Shown here in pieces: positions 11,391 to 23,095 of a stretch of DNA of 64,000 nucleotides. Origin of the DNA: Apricaphanius iberus (taxonomy: Eukaryota; Chordata; Actinopteri; Cyprinodontiformes; Aphaniidae); assembly GCA_028564705.1 (NCBI GenBank), contig JAPXFQ010002904.1, positions 1,426,001 through 1,490,000 on the forward strand, in the 5' to 3' direction. Position numbers and translations under genes: made by a program. The notes beneath the pieces are model-generated. The model saw nothing but the letters and a program-made list of their open reading frames with translations. It had not been told where the DNA came from and did not search any database. Numbering within the stretch: position 1 is the stretch's first letter; the number at the start of each line of letters is the position of its first letter.

Positions 11391-12590
11391 TAAAACAGTT
11401 TCCAAACTCTAGCATTGGCCAACGTGGTTCATGATTCTTCACCATGATATATCTGTTTTATGCCATCATTGGGGATCTATGCAGCGTTTGTAGTTTAAAA
11501 CTGATGCACAGACCAGAGCAGTATATTGGAACACTTGAATTATCCACCTCAATCTCCCGAAGGAAATATATTCAAAACCTTTTGATATATTCTATCGAAG
11601 GCAGTGATGAAACCCTGTCTTCTCTCTTGGCATTAGATTTAAATAAATGGAATATGATTTCCTTGAGAAATAAAATTAGATTTTCCTCAGCATCGTCCAA
11701 GTGTAGCACTAATCTATCCGTGGATAGTAAGTATTGATCTCCGGCAAAACAAAATTAGTGCTAAATATAAAACAAAATTTAAACATTTATTATCATAGTT
11801 TGCCAAAATCTACATTATTTATGCATCATGCATAAATAAAGATAAAAATTATGACTCAAAATCCATTAGAACAGTGTTTTTCCTTATGTGTACATTAAAC
11901 AAGAACTCCTGGGTGGACAGATTCGGCCCAGATGTTAGGTTTCCCTCATTATTCAGCAGGAAGGATGACCCTTGCACGACCCATGTTATTAACTCTTTTA
12001 AAGGGGAAGATTAACAGTCTTGCTAAACCTACAAACTGAGAGCACAGAGGAGCAAAGTAATCCACAAGACAGCAAGATATGCCAGATAAAATATGAAGAA
12101 AGAACATTGACAACTTTCTAATATAGGTATTTTTGTCGATGCAAACATAGATGGAGACCATCGTCATGTGCCTGCATGTAAGAAAACTTGGCTTCAGAAA
12201 AACACTGATTAAAAAAAATACAAAAAGGGATCATCCATGGTTAATACAAGCATACAGGGAGGAAAAATGGGCATCTAAAGGAAAGCTACTTCAGGTACAG
12301 AAAAACCTTAATGATATTGTATGCATGTTTAGTTGTATCTCTACGCGGTGTAGGGGACTGAAGACCTTTCAGAGTGTTCATGCTAAATCTGAAGAGACCT
12401 ACAGCAGGTGGGATCAAAGGGAACTGGTGAGTAATTAAGCAGGGCAGGCTGAGCAGAGGATTTTTTTTTTCTGTCCTTTTACATCATGTGGAAGGTTACT
12501 GTGCGGTGTTTTCTTTAGGAAGAGATGGTAGCCGACTACAATATGAGACAAGGGCAAAACGACAAAGGCAAGCTGAAGCCTTACACCAGG
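11391..12590. other. Non-coding, no recognised feature
   Basis: Frames at 11444-11737 and 12151-12438 (plus) are open for about 95 codons but show no domain, signal peptide or splice context. They are treated as chance. Confidence 0.4.
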
Positions 12591-12657
12591 GCTCATAATC
12601 CTGGTCCTGGGGGTCCACTGTCCTTCATGTTTTAAACGTTTCTCTGCTCCACAGACT
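12591..12657 (+). repeat. Fragment of a dispersed teleost repeat
   Basis: 'cataatcctggtcctggggg' through 'catgttttaaacgtttctct' resembles a very common fish repeat containing 'ggtcctggagggccactgtcctgcatgttt'-like sequence. Only one arm is present. This is recognition only. Confidence 0.4.
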
Positions 12658-12991
12658 CTTATCATTCTTGCAGACGTGTATTTCCTACCTAAATATGAGC
12701 CCTTTTAATGACAAAGAGATTATCTAATCAAACTTCTTACTTCAGATGCTTATTCACCCTGCTGATTAAAAAGGCTAAAAGTTTATTCAGAGAGCAAAGT
12801 GTTCAGGTTAACAGGATTTTTAGTCCATCTGCCTCAAATCCTAATGAAAATATCAGCTGTGAGGTGTGAATTGCTTAGCAACTACTTAACACTTTAGGCC
12901 ACACTTTCCCTTGTCATAATATAGGTATAGTGATGAAATGAAGGTGTGGTCAGCTAGAGCCCATCTATCTTATCTTTAAACACTGTTTTAC

Positions 12992-13145
12992 CTCATGAAA
13001 TGTGTGAGGTTACACCATTGCTGCGAGTCTATGTGAGCCATGTCCCGCTTGAACTTTTCTCCACAGACCTCCACCTCCCACCGTAGACGGGACTCATTGC
13101 AGAGCCTCCGGGTGTTGTTGGCCACTAAGTTGAAAGCGTCAGCAG
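12992..13145 (-). CDS. ramp3: RAMP3-like receptor activity-modifying protein, core extracellular exon
   Basis: RAMPs are single-pass membrane partners of class B GPCRs such as the calcitonin receptor-like receptor, and set ligand choice and trafficking. This 154-nt exon is bounded on the minus strand by an acceptor (tttcgacag, ag at 13147-13146) and donor (atgag/gtaaaac, gt at 12991-12990). It is fully open in the frame set by the upstream exons. The translation contains RRLCNESRLRWEVEVCGEKF and then DMAHIDSQQWCNLTHFM. The pattern C-x3-F-x3-M-x7-W-C-N, the CNES sequon and the 12-residue cysteine spacing match RAMP3 better than RAMP1 or RAMP2. Three N-glycosylation sequons are visible (NNT, NES, NLT). 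It leaves two bases (AG) for the next exon. That exon, with the remaining cysteines, membrane helix and tail, was not found. RAMP family is firm; subtype 3 is likely. Confidence 0.85.
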
Positions 13146-13298
13146 CTGTCGAAAAAATAAGAAGGTGAAAGATTTATAAGCCTTGTCAGTGCTGTGAGAG
13201 TGATTCTGAATAAAAATAGTAACACCTGAGAGGAAATGTAACAAAGATTGATATTTTGAAGAGTAATGGGAATTGGATGAATGGATGGGTGTGCTCAC
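13146..13298 (-). other. ramp3: ramp3 intron 2 (phase 1, 153 bp)
   Basis: GT at 13298-13297 (donor cag/gtgagc) and AG at 13147-13146. Very short compared with intron 1. Phase 1 at both ends keeps the frame open from the 30-nt exon into the 154-nt exon. Confidence 0.7.
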
Positions 13299-13328
13299 CT
13301 GACATTCCACTCATTATCCAGGTATTAA
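13299..13328 (-). CDS. ramp3: ramp3 micro-exon (30 nt)
   Basis: Flanked by an acceptor with a good pyrimidine tract (ttttttctgtctatttacag) and a consensus donor (cag/gtgagc). Thirty bases, symmetric phase 1, adding ten residues (NTWIMSGMSA with the split codon) without changing frame. It joins the hydrophobic core encoded by exon 1 to the mature N-terminus and so would complete the signal peptide; plausible cleavage sites are SAA/DAF or ADA/FNL. Because it is in frame, its skipping would not break the protein but would shorten the signal peptide. Evidence is splice sites plus frame only; no transcript was available. Confidence 0.7.
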
Positions 13329-13330
13329 CT

Positions 13331-14407
13331 GTAAATAGACAGAAAAAACTGTTAGATTCTCATTCAGAAAGTTCTTCTGCCTCAGCCTTCAACACTTAGA
13401 TTTTACATTTGTCATCCATTCAGCCTTTATTCAAGCATTTGTCAAGTTTGTATTTGATGAACCTTTGGCTGATATCCCAGATGAATATTAATGCCTACAG
13501 GGACTTTTTGCAGTGGAAAACTTAGTTTGTTCAAATGCCAACAATTAAAGAACTCAACCCGAGTATAATAGAAACTATTTGAAAGGTCACACATTGTGAA
13601 AGACTGAGACAGCACACTGTTTTCTTCCAATTAAGCTACTTAGACCTCATGTTTTTATGTGCTTTCTTCAGGACGTTGTTCTCATTAGAACAGATCACAG
13701 TCACAGATAAATGTCTCATAATGAGATGGGTATTTTGCAGTTCACCTCCCTCTGTGACTTTGGGACATTAGCACACAAGCCATGGGTGGTTATGATGGGT
13801 TTCCAATGCAAATAGATGGTTTAAACTAAAACTTACTGCAAGTACATAAGGAGATCAAGTCTTTGCATATTATTATTTTCTTTATAAATAAGCAATGAGA
13901 AGACATTTTAAACACAGTCTTACTTTAATTACACTTTAATTTACTGAACAAACTCATTCTAGTTTTTGGAAATGTTCACTGTTCTTTTAAGTGAATAAAA
14001 GGACAGGTCTGTACCCTCCAATTCGTTTTAAATGTAGGCAACTATGACCCCTTAAGAACAATTACGTGTCTGAACATATTTTTTTATGAGAGATTGTGTA
14101 CGAATGTAATTTTAGACCTACATTTTAAATGAATGGTAGAATCTACCGTTTTGCTTGTTAATAACTTTTAAGAAACATTATTTTTCAATGTATTTGCAAA
14201 TTTTCTGTTGCAAGATAAATACTGTGTACTGCAGCCTGTGGTTTGTTTAATAATTTTTCTGTTGTCCAATACCGTGACTTCCTTCTCTGATTAGCAACAA
14301 CATCTGATTGAAAACCCTTTCTGTTCTTCAAGTGGTTCTGAATAATTTAAAGGAGACTAGAATCACTATTCCAGTCAATACCATTTTAAACATTTAATAT
14401 TCCAGCT
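13331..14407. other. Unique intronic DNA
   Basis: No repeat or exon recognised. Confidence 0.4.
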
Positions 14408-14420
14408 ATAGTTCCTTTTG

Positions 14421-14800
14421 AGGGCTGCACGGTGGCGCAGTGGTTAGCACTGTAGCAAGAAGGTTGTGGGTTCGTATCACGGCCCAGGGTCTTTCTGCAT
14501 GGAGTTTGCATGTTCTCCCCGTGAATGCGTGGGTTCCCTCCGGGTACTCCGGCTACCTCCCACATTCCAAAATCATGACTGTCAGGTTAATTGATCTCTG
14601 TAAATTGTCCTTACAGACAAAGAGTGTCCTTACAGACACTCACACTTAGGTGTGAGTGTGTTCATGGTTGTTTGTCCTGTTTGTCCTGCCCTGTGATGGA
14701 CTAGGGTGTACCCTGCCTCTCGCCCGTTGACAGCTGGAGATAGGCACCAGCACCCCCGCGACCCATTAAGGATTAAGCGGTTAAGAAGATGGATGGATGG
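14421..14800 (+). mobile_element. Complete tRNA-derived SINE (family 1) with perfect 13-bp target duplication
   Basis: The element runs from agggctgcacggtggcgcag to a ggatggatgg tail and is flanked by identical copies of atagttccttttg (14408-14420 and 14801-14813). The head has an A-box (tggcgcagtgg) and a B-box-like ggttcgtatcac, as in tRNA-derived SINEs. The body contains 'tggagtttgcatgttctccc' and 'cctgtgatggactagggtgt', and a near-palindrome at 14624-14658. Other copies in the window: 3905, 8450, 21648, 28697, 33640 and 40572. Intact duplications suggest a fairly recent insertion. Confidence 0.9.
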
Positions 14801-14813
14801 ATAGTTCCTTTTG

Positions 14814-16508
14814 CATGAAAAAATTCCAGATATTTAAATTGGGAAAATGTATATTGGAACAGAGTTTTCTTTTAACCATGGTAAAAACAACACACTCCAG
14901 GAAAGGACAACATCTGACTTTTCTATTTTTACATACTGCAGTACTGGCCTGATAACTTATGTTCATAACAGAACCCCTTGTTAGTGTGTTCAAACAAATT
15001 ACGACATAGTGATCAAAGGGGTGCGCATGGCCGAAGGGACGCATCTTGTCGTTAATCATCAACAAGTCCATCTTTCAAGAAGCAGAGATGTAAAGGTCAT
15101 CCAGTCAGTTGTTGGAGGCAAACTATCAGGTTAGTTGTGTGAACAATTCTTCTGCTCTGTGCAGGAACGTTGTAAAAACATTTGTCTTTGGATATGAGAA
15201 CGAAGACGAATTGAAGAGAAAGTGGACAATTTGTGTTATTGTCTTTTAGTATTCATACATTCACTTACTGTTCTGTGATCCAAACTCATACACACCACAG
15301 CTCTAGTCATAGCTAAACAATATGCAGCACGTGAAGGTAAATCTACCCTTTTAACAACACTTTCAAAGAGGCGGATCATGCTGGAAGACACCCAGCAGGA
15401 CTCCAACCAAGAGACTCAGCTAAATTTAGAGACCTCTTTCTGACCATGCAAGGATGTTTTGATGTGCAGCGTTTGTTCTTGTTCCAAAACAACAATTCAA
15501 TGGGAAAAAAAGAAGAACATTATCATTCCGTATGTGTCTGGAGAACATTTTCTCTGAACACGTTTTGGGCACATTTTAAATCCGCCGTCACTCTCAGACT
15601 GAGACTTGTCCGGTCAAAGATAAGACCCAGAGGAGATGAGCAGATTGGTGCATGCAGGCTAGAGCAGCGAGAAGTAATCGGTCAATAAAAAATCAGTAAC
15701 ATACAGTATGTGCATTGCGGAGAGCGAGTCCAGAGCTCAAGGCTGAGACATTCCCTTACAGCAGATTTAAGCACTAGCATTACACAGCGGTCCTCCTGTG
15801 ATACTTCTTTGAGTAAAACATTGAAGAAGCACAAAGAGAATGCAGGAGTGCTTATTTAATATGCAAATATCTTATGGCATAATCTGAGTTATCCAAGATG
15901 CCTTCACATGCATGTCATGATACGCCGGGCTACAGGGAGAAAAATGACTCAGAATACACAGGTTGATTAGTGAGTCATTTGACCTCAACATCATTCACCC
16001 ATCTACCTTACTATTAAAACGTGCCAAAACATGTGAATTTAAATCCATACTGTGTTGTGAACAAGCTTTATCTCCATTCATGTAAAGTATTTCATCTCAG
16101 CATGAAGTGGCTGATACAGGAAGGGTCCCCAAACTAATCTCAATAATTCAGCTAATAATCATTAATCGCCTGGGATATACATAGAATATGCATAGAGCCT
16201 TGAACTTTCAGCCTAAGATGGTGGGGTTGTCACTGAAATGTACAACCTTTAACCCACTAAACATGCACAATACCTAACAAAGGCAGCATCATAACACATA
16301 TTTCTTAAACATGACAGGACTAAATGAATAACTTTCTGAATTTCTTCCCGTTAATACACAAGTTTAATGTTTTTTTAGATAGACTAACTTAAGTGGCAAG
16401 ATAAACAACAACAGAGTGACAGAAGGCTCATAGGATAATAACTGAATAATAATTTATTCAAGAAGCAAGAACATTTTTTCTATCTTCGCACTTACAGTTA
16501 CCAAGTCC
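14814..16508. other. Unique intronic DNA
   Basis: The plus-strand frame 15446-15688 and minus-strand frame 14781-15071 show no family signature. Nothing else is seen. Confidence 0.4.
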
Positions 16509-16510
16509 TA

Positions 16511-16655
16511 GGGCTGGGCGATAAGACTTAAAATTAATATCAGAGTATATTGAGCATTTCACCTCGATAACAGTGAACACATCACCACTGGTGAACATAT
16601 GACATTCACTATGGAGACAATAAATGTCTCCACCTCCATTTCACCCAATGCCAAC
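16511..16655 (+). mobile_element. hAT-like transposon end (solo terminal fragment)
   Basis: Starts tagggctgggcgataagac and continues with 'agtatattgagcatttcacc' and 'gataacagtgaacacatcac', matching 742-832. No inverted right end nearby. Same family as the fragment at 742; possibly related to the complete MITE at 63386. Confidence 0.55.
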
Positions 16656-18427
16656 AGTGTTTAAAGTTTGACATCCTGACAGGAAATGAAAAGATACATT
16701 TTCACTGTATCATTTACAGGCTTGTCATCATGTTTTTCATTGTTGTTTTTTTCAACTAAGCCATTTAAACACATGAATCGCAGCAAATATGAGCAAGACT
16801 AAGGAGGCTTCAGTCACATTTCAGACAAAGGGGAATATGGTCTAATTGTGAAGGAAAACAATGGGCAGCCATCTGGTATTCTGAACCCCCTGAAATGAGC
16901 TTCATGAAATCAGTTTGTTGCTTCTTGCTATGACATTACAGTATGTTTCATACTTTACTGAATACTTCCACTGTCAAAGGACAGAGGCCCCAATCTTCAA
17001 ACATTAGGCTCCACCCAGTAATATTTCTTACTATCTGCCACCTCTTTTAGAGGTTGAGTCACAAACCAAGTGGCACTGAAGACACACTAAATAATGATTA
17101 CGTGCCTGTCTGGGAATCAAATTTCAATGACCCGCGAATGCCCACCTGGTTTGTCTGTTTATCAAATTGTTTATGCTGCAGTGTTAAATGTGTAGAGCTT
17201 TTTTACCTATGGCATTTTGTCTGCCTGTGCCACCGAAACACAAGACAGAGGCACAATAGTGTGATGGGGAAGTAAGTAAAGAAAGCTAATTGTTTCCTCA
17301 AAGTGAGCCACTACACTTACAGAACACCTGTAATCCTCAGCCTGAGGTAAAACAAAGAGACAACAAGATGCCGTTCACAAAAATCACATTTTGCTAACTG
17401 TTTTGGCGCTTGAAAATCAGACTTTTGCCCCGAGAGTGATTTGAATCACAAAATATATGATTTTTTCCACTGAATGTATCCATTTTCAATTATTTAAATT
17501 CAGCAAACTGTGTCAGCTCAGAGACGATATTTGCTTGGCAGTGCTGTTTGAGAAGCAAATCTCTCCATGTTAGAGCTTTCTAATAAGGCAGGTTTGAAAA
17601 CTCTGGATTGCCAACATTTACTAACAAAGATTTTATAATGAATTAGGGCTACAGACCTAGCAGAATAGAGGGAAAAGACAGCAAAGAAAGTGTGTGGATG
17701 TCAGAGGAAAGAAAATGATAACAGTTTTCAGTCAAAACATTCTCCAAAAGCAACTTTTAATGCTTGTTTTAGATCAAAAGTTCTCCAAAGATGACAGCCC
17801 TACCACTCCCAACATTACAGCTCTGCCTGCTGCATAACAATATCCGAGTTTATGAATGGTGACAACGTCAAATCCATATCGCTGTCCTCTTTAAGAGATT
17901 AAACTCTTCCTGCCCTCCACAAAAAGAGACTAGAGAATTATGAAGATATACACGGAAAAAAAAAGTTTTTCCCATGATCTTCTGAGCTGTCAGAGCTCAA
18001 TGAAAACAAGTTCTTTGTATTTACTGATCAATACATCAAATCAAATATGCCGGTGATGTACTGTGCACTCTAATAACCGCTGTCTTTGAAGCCATTCCTT
18101 TACAGACTTCAAATCTTGGCTCTCGGCCGCTTTGTTCCCACAGGTCTCTGCTTGAATTTTATTCCCCATGGCAGTGAACCTCAGGCAGACATATCCCAAA
18201 ATAGCTCCTTGTTTTTACCATCCAATATAAACGCAAACGGCTTCCGACTGGAAAAACCAAAGATCACTCATGTTCCCTTACCAAGGATTCTACAACAGAC
18301 TGGGAAGTTTTCAACTACAGCAACTCAATTAGAAATATTGCAGCAAACTCTCGTGTTCACAACAAAGTATTATCATAATTTTTTTATTTAAACAGATTCG
18401 TATCTTTATAGGTGTGGAAAATAGCAT
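16656..18427. other. Unique intronic DNA
   Basis: The 101-codon plus-strand frame at 18086-18391 and the 73-codon frame at 17054-17275 have no recognisable motif. No repeats recognised. Confidence 0.4.
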
Positions 18428-18435
18428 ATTTTGAC

Positions 18436-18979
18436 TAGGGATGGGTACCAATATTCGGTGGCATAATGGCACCAGTTCTGACATAAACCGCAGTAACCAG
18501 ACCGAAAAGGAATGAATATTTCGGTGCTTTATTTCTGTTCTTTTTTTTATGGAGATGTCAAACACTATGGATTCTGGGCATGCTATCAGCCAAGAGCGAT
18601 GCCCTATATCATCAGAAAAGGCTAACGTGGCTATGTTTTTGCAAAGAAACCTGCTAAACCTGTCAAAATTAACGCAATAATTGATTTAAGGGAAACTGTA
18701 TCTGGATTTGTTTTTTAATTTACACAAAAAAATGTGTTTATATATATATATGAATAATGATAAATTGGGAGCTACCCAGTGATTAATTAGATCAAAATTT
18801 TGGATAGTTTGATAACCCTAATAAAAATAAAAAAAACAAGAGGGTTTTTGGACTAAGTTTGTATGCTTTGCATTCTTTAAGCACCATTTCGAGCATCCTT
18901 GAAGCACCAACATTTTCAAAAATACTGGTTTGGCACTGGTGTCGGTTAAAACCATAAACCTATATGATACCTATCCCTA
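18436..18979. mobile_element. Non-autonomous hAT transposon with perfect 8-bp target duplication
   Basis: Bounded by tagggatgggtaccaata on the left and gatacctatccctа-type inverted end on the right (tatgatacctatccc then ta), and flanked by identical attttgac octamers (18428-18435 and 18980-18987). An 8-bp duplication with these ends indicates the hAT superfamily. At 544 bp and with no coding frame it must have been mobilised in trans. Confidence 0.9.
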
Positions 18980-18987
18980 ATTTTGAC

Positions 18988-21640
18988 TGCATTTGTTTAA
19001 TATAAAGCCTTCTTCACACCAGATTAAGACCAGCCCATTGTCTGGTGGTCAGATTGCAGGAAATATGGAAAAACCTAATTCCTGTGTGATGACAATCATA
19101 GTAATATCGTTCACATTGTACCACAATGAAAATGTCACTTTGGTTAAATCTGAGCAAGGCAAGAATTACCCCCTGAATATGCCCTGTACCTCCTCAATAA
19201 ATTTCAAACTTACCATAAACAAGCAAAAGCCACGATGCAAATAATGAGAGGTTCTGCACACATTCATAGCCAATAAAAAGTATTTTCCCACTCATACTGC
19301 TTTTCTCACTCCTAAATATTTCAGATTAAATATGCTACATCAAAAAAGTATTACCTGATTATAAAACAAAATCTAGTTTTCAAAAGATTAAAACCTATGT
19401 GGTGCTTACAACACCCAACCCTGATTATGGTATGACCGGTGCAATCAGTAAATCTTTAATAAACAGAACCAGTCTGATGACATGTAGTAGGCGTAAGATT
19501 TTTTTTTTTTTAAAGCAACAAGAAATTTAGAGATATTGAGGAATATGTGATTGTGGAAGTTTCGTATCTGCTAAGAAATCTGCAGTAAAACACTCACTCA
19601 GTCAAGCATGGTGTGATATTGTGGTTCTTCTTTCTACCTGAAGGAAAATGTCTGACCATCAGTCTATGACCTTATGCTTTAGATTACTCAGTTAATGCAG
19701 CTGAACAATGATCAAAGGAATACCTGAAAATAAACCTCTAAACAGCAAAAAAAAAGAACAATGAAATTAAGGTTTTGGGTTGCTTTGTCAAAATCAATAT
19801 ACAGTTAAGATGTAATGACATTAACTTTACCAACCCTCTAATGGCTAAAAACCTGCTACGGTCATTTCTGCAAAGAAAAAATTGGTCAAAATACCTCCAG
19901 AGTAAATGAAGAAACTCATTGCCATCTACTGTAAATACTTGATAACAATTTTTGTTGTGGAACAAGCCGGTATTACATTTAAAGGGAAATCATTTTTTCA
20001 TACAGGTCCAGGTTTGTTTGGATAGCTTATTTGTCTCATAATTTGGTTAAATCACGGTTTTATGTAATTATCTGAAACAGAATAAATCTGTGACAAATTG
20101 TTTTACACTACACTGTGTATACCACATGTTAATGATTGAAATAAATCAAACAAGGCATTGCGTTTGTTTATGTATTTTGGTGACATAACACTAATTTCTA
20201 AACAAAAAATCTTCACAATAATTTTTAACATGACTAGTGAAGATTTTTTTTAAATAAATCAAGTTCATTATTTTTGCTTTTTTTTGGAGTGTGGGGGACA
20301 ATTGAAAAGTAATCTCAGCCTTAACAGACTGGACTAAATAAAACAAGACATGATGTTACTTCCAAAAATATATATTTTTTCTTGATCCCCTAAAGGTGTA
20401 AAGGAAAAATGGTTAATGAGAGGGACAAGGTTAAACAGGAAATACTAGACCACATTATTGTCCTCAGTAATTTCTATCTGTATTTAGGCAGATTACAGCT
20501 TTCCCATTGGTATGTGACTTTTAATGACATTGTTTAAGCCCATTTAAAACTTTATCTGTGTTTAATAAGAGCATCCAACAATTTCAGATTCATAGAGGGC
20601 TTCCAAACACCAAAATCCTTCATTGGGCTCAACCAAACTTAGGTCATTTACATATTATGAAATAAGCCTGCTTGGTCTAGCTCATACAGTTTTTGCCATT
20701 AGTAGTTCTCCTTTGATAAATACAAGCAAGCTTTACAAAGTGATGAACCCAAAACAATGATATATGTTATGGAAAGTGAAACAAAATCTTCCTTTTAGAA
20801 AGGATTAGACTGGAATCTGTTTTCGTATAATTGATTACGTCCAATGCGTCTGGGCCAACGCTCGAACTCCCTTGCAACCCTGATCATGTCTGCTCTCTGT
20901 AAGCAGCTTCTACCTCTAACACTCACTGATTATTATGTCTACCTTACAAGTTAAAGCAAAATCCGTCTCATGCAGCTACAGAGAGATTCATGAGCCTAGG
21001 TTTTAGCAGAGTGTTGAACCTGTCTACTTGCTGAATGACAGCTCAAAAGCTTGAGCACAAAATATAACGTTAAAACCAAAAATAATTCACAAGGAAGGAT
21101 ATTTTTATTTTCAAAATCAAGTTTTTTTCTTTAGCATCTTGGAGATAGTGGGTCTGAACAACACACTTCTGCATACTATGAAACCCAACACAAAGCAACA
21201 ATGTTAAAAGTGCTTTCCTCACAGAGCATCACTTTTTTATTCATTTTTATTATTCAATCATGACAACCTGACCAGAGACTACACATAAAAATTTAAATTA
21301 AACGCTTGCGCTTATTATAAGAACACCTGATGCGCTTCCTGCACGGCATGAAACGCAAATGCTCAACTTTCTTGATGTAATCTAGTCTATATAGTCTATA
21401 GTCTGTTTGCTGCAGTAGTAGTTGTTAGGATTTTGGCCACGGACAGAATAGATCAACCCTCTGGGGAATTAGCTGTTGATCTGCAGGTAGAATCCGCACT
21501 TCGCTCCCACACTGGAGATTTCAAGTTAATCACTTCAGACAGAAAGTTTTAGCATGAGGAAATATCACTCACATTGAGGCGACCAGAAGTCGAAGACCCT
21601 CAGAACGAGCCATTGCCTGACTCATAAACTACTGGGCGCA
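18988..21640. other. Unique AT-rich intronic DNA
   Basis: No supportable gene or repeat. Poly-T and poly-A runs occur (19500, 20280), but no element boundaries were seen. Confidence 0.4.
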
Positions 21641-21647
21641 CTGGGAT

Positions 21648-21761
21648 AGATGGACTGGCAACCTATAAAGAGTGGACCCCGCCTCTCGCCCTATAAGTGC
21701 TGGAAATATGCACAAGACCCCCGAAACCCTTCAGGGAGAAGCTGAATAAATAATGGATGGG
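21648..21761 (+). mobile_element. SINE (family 1) 3' fragment
   Basis: 'gatggactggcaacctataa', 'ccccgcctctcgccctataa' and 'aataatggatggg' follow the 3' third of the complete SINE at 14421 in order. Diverged and 5'-truncated. Confidence 0.7.
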
Positions 21762-22124
21762 ATTTATTTACAAGGACTCAATGCATAGATTTGGGTAGAA
21801 AATCTGCGTATTTATTCAAACGGTCAGAGGGAGGAGTGAATACTAATCTGTAAAAATGATGGACAGCCTTCAGATTTTTCCATCACCGTTCTAAAAAAAA
21901 ACAGTTAAATACAGAAAATATTCAGTTTATATATATGTACAAAAATTATTCAACTGTTTTCAATTTATCTGGGATTGGGTGGCAAGAGTAGCACTATAAA
22001 AAGGAACAACAGACATCCCTCTCGTCAGCAACACTCTTGAGCTCATTTCAGGGGATCATATAGTATTTCCAGTCTTAAAAGAAGTAGAACTATATATAAT
22101 CTATAGATAATCTCTCTAGGGAGT

Positions 22125-22240
22125 GAGGTGTCTCCTCCTTAGTCCTGAAAACTGATCAGATTCAAGAACCACCTCAACTGGATCCTTCTGATGCGCAGGA
22201 GCAGCAGATTTATTTCAAACTCCCTGTTGTCCCCTCCCCC
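22125..22240 (-). mobile_element. LINE reverse transcriptase remnant
   Basis: 'aagaaccacctcaactggat' and 'gatgcgcaggagcagcag' match the antisense of the same LINE region found at 10930-11000. A short, decayed fragment directly left of the hAT element at 22288. Confidence 0.5.
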
Positions 22241-22287
22241 TACAGCTAAATATCTCGCCACACTGAAAGAACAGAGAGGTTTGTTCT

Positions 22288-22762
22288 CAGCGGTCTGCAA
22301 CCTGTACAATCCAAAGAGCCGTTTCGCGCTTAATCCAGATAAATAAAACTCATTCAGAGCCGCAAATGTAACGTGACCTTTAGAAAAACTTAATTTTGGA
22401 TTTTTAGGTAGGTACTATAGTTTTATTTCTGTTTTTAGGTTGAGGTAAAAGAAAGAAAAAATCTTGAAATGTTCGCGTAAAGAGGACGGATTCATTTTCT
22501 TCTGAGTTTTTGACATTTGTGGCAAAATTATGTAAAAATGCACATAGTTTTAAACCTAAATAGCAGATGAAGTATTTTTATTTTGATGTCATTCTATCAC
22601 AGAAATAAAAAATATTTTTTATATAACAAACCTCTTGCTAAAACCTGAATTTATTATTGAAAGAACAGAAAAAACTTCATTTGGTATGTTTTGGTGCGAG
22701 AGCCATTGTGGAAGGTCTAAAGAGCCACTTGAGGCTCCGGAGCCACAGGTTGCAGACCCCTG
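22288..22762. mobile_element. Non-autonomous hAT-like element
   Basis: Ends cagcggtctgcaacctg and caggttgcagacccctg are inverted repeats with a single mismatch in the first 17 bases. 'gagcc' motifs near both ends ('ccaaagagccg', 'ctaaagagccac') are typical of this teleost hAT group. No clear 8-bp duplication remains. The frame at 22657-22845 merely overlaps the right end. Confidence 0.75.
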
Positions 22763-23095
22763 GCTCAGAGAGGGTTGCGCTTACAAATGTAATACTGCTT
22801 AAAAGTTTCATGTTTTACCATAACAGAAGTTTTGTATTTATATAAGCACTATAACTGTTTGCTAATATTTGCTGTTAGTAGATGAGAATTTAATCCACTT
22901 TGTCTCTGTACGTCGAGATTATTTTAGGACGTGTAATTTTTCAGGCATTTGATACTTTTTATTTCACCATTCATTTCCTAATCTGCCTAATCCTTTCTGG
23001 ATGTTGGAGTAGGGCTCGTTCAAAAAACACTTTCATCATAAACCTGCAAAAGAAAAGCTTCCTCTGAGATCCCACGTTATTGACACCTCAAGTAC

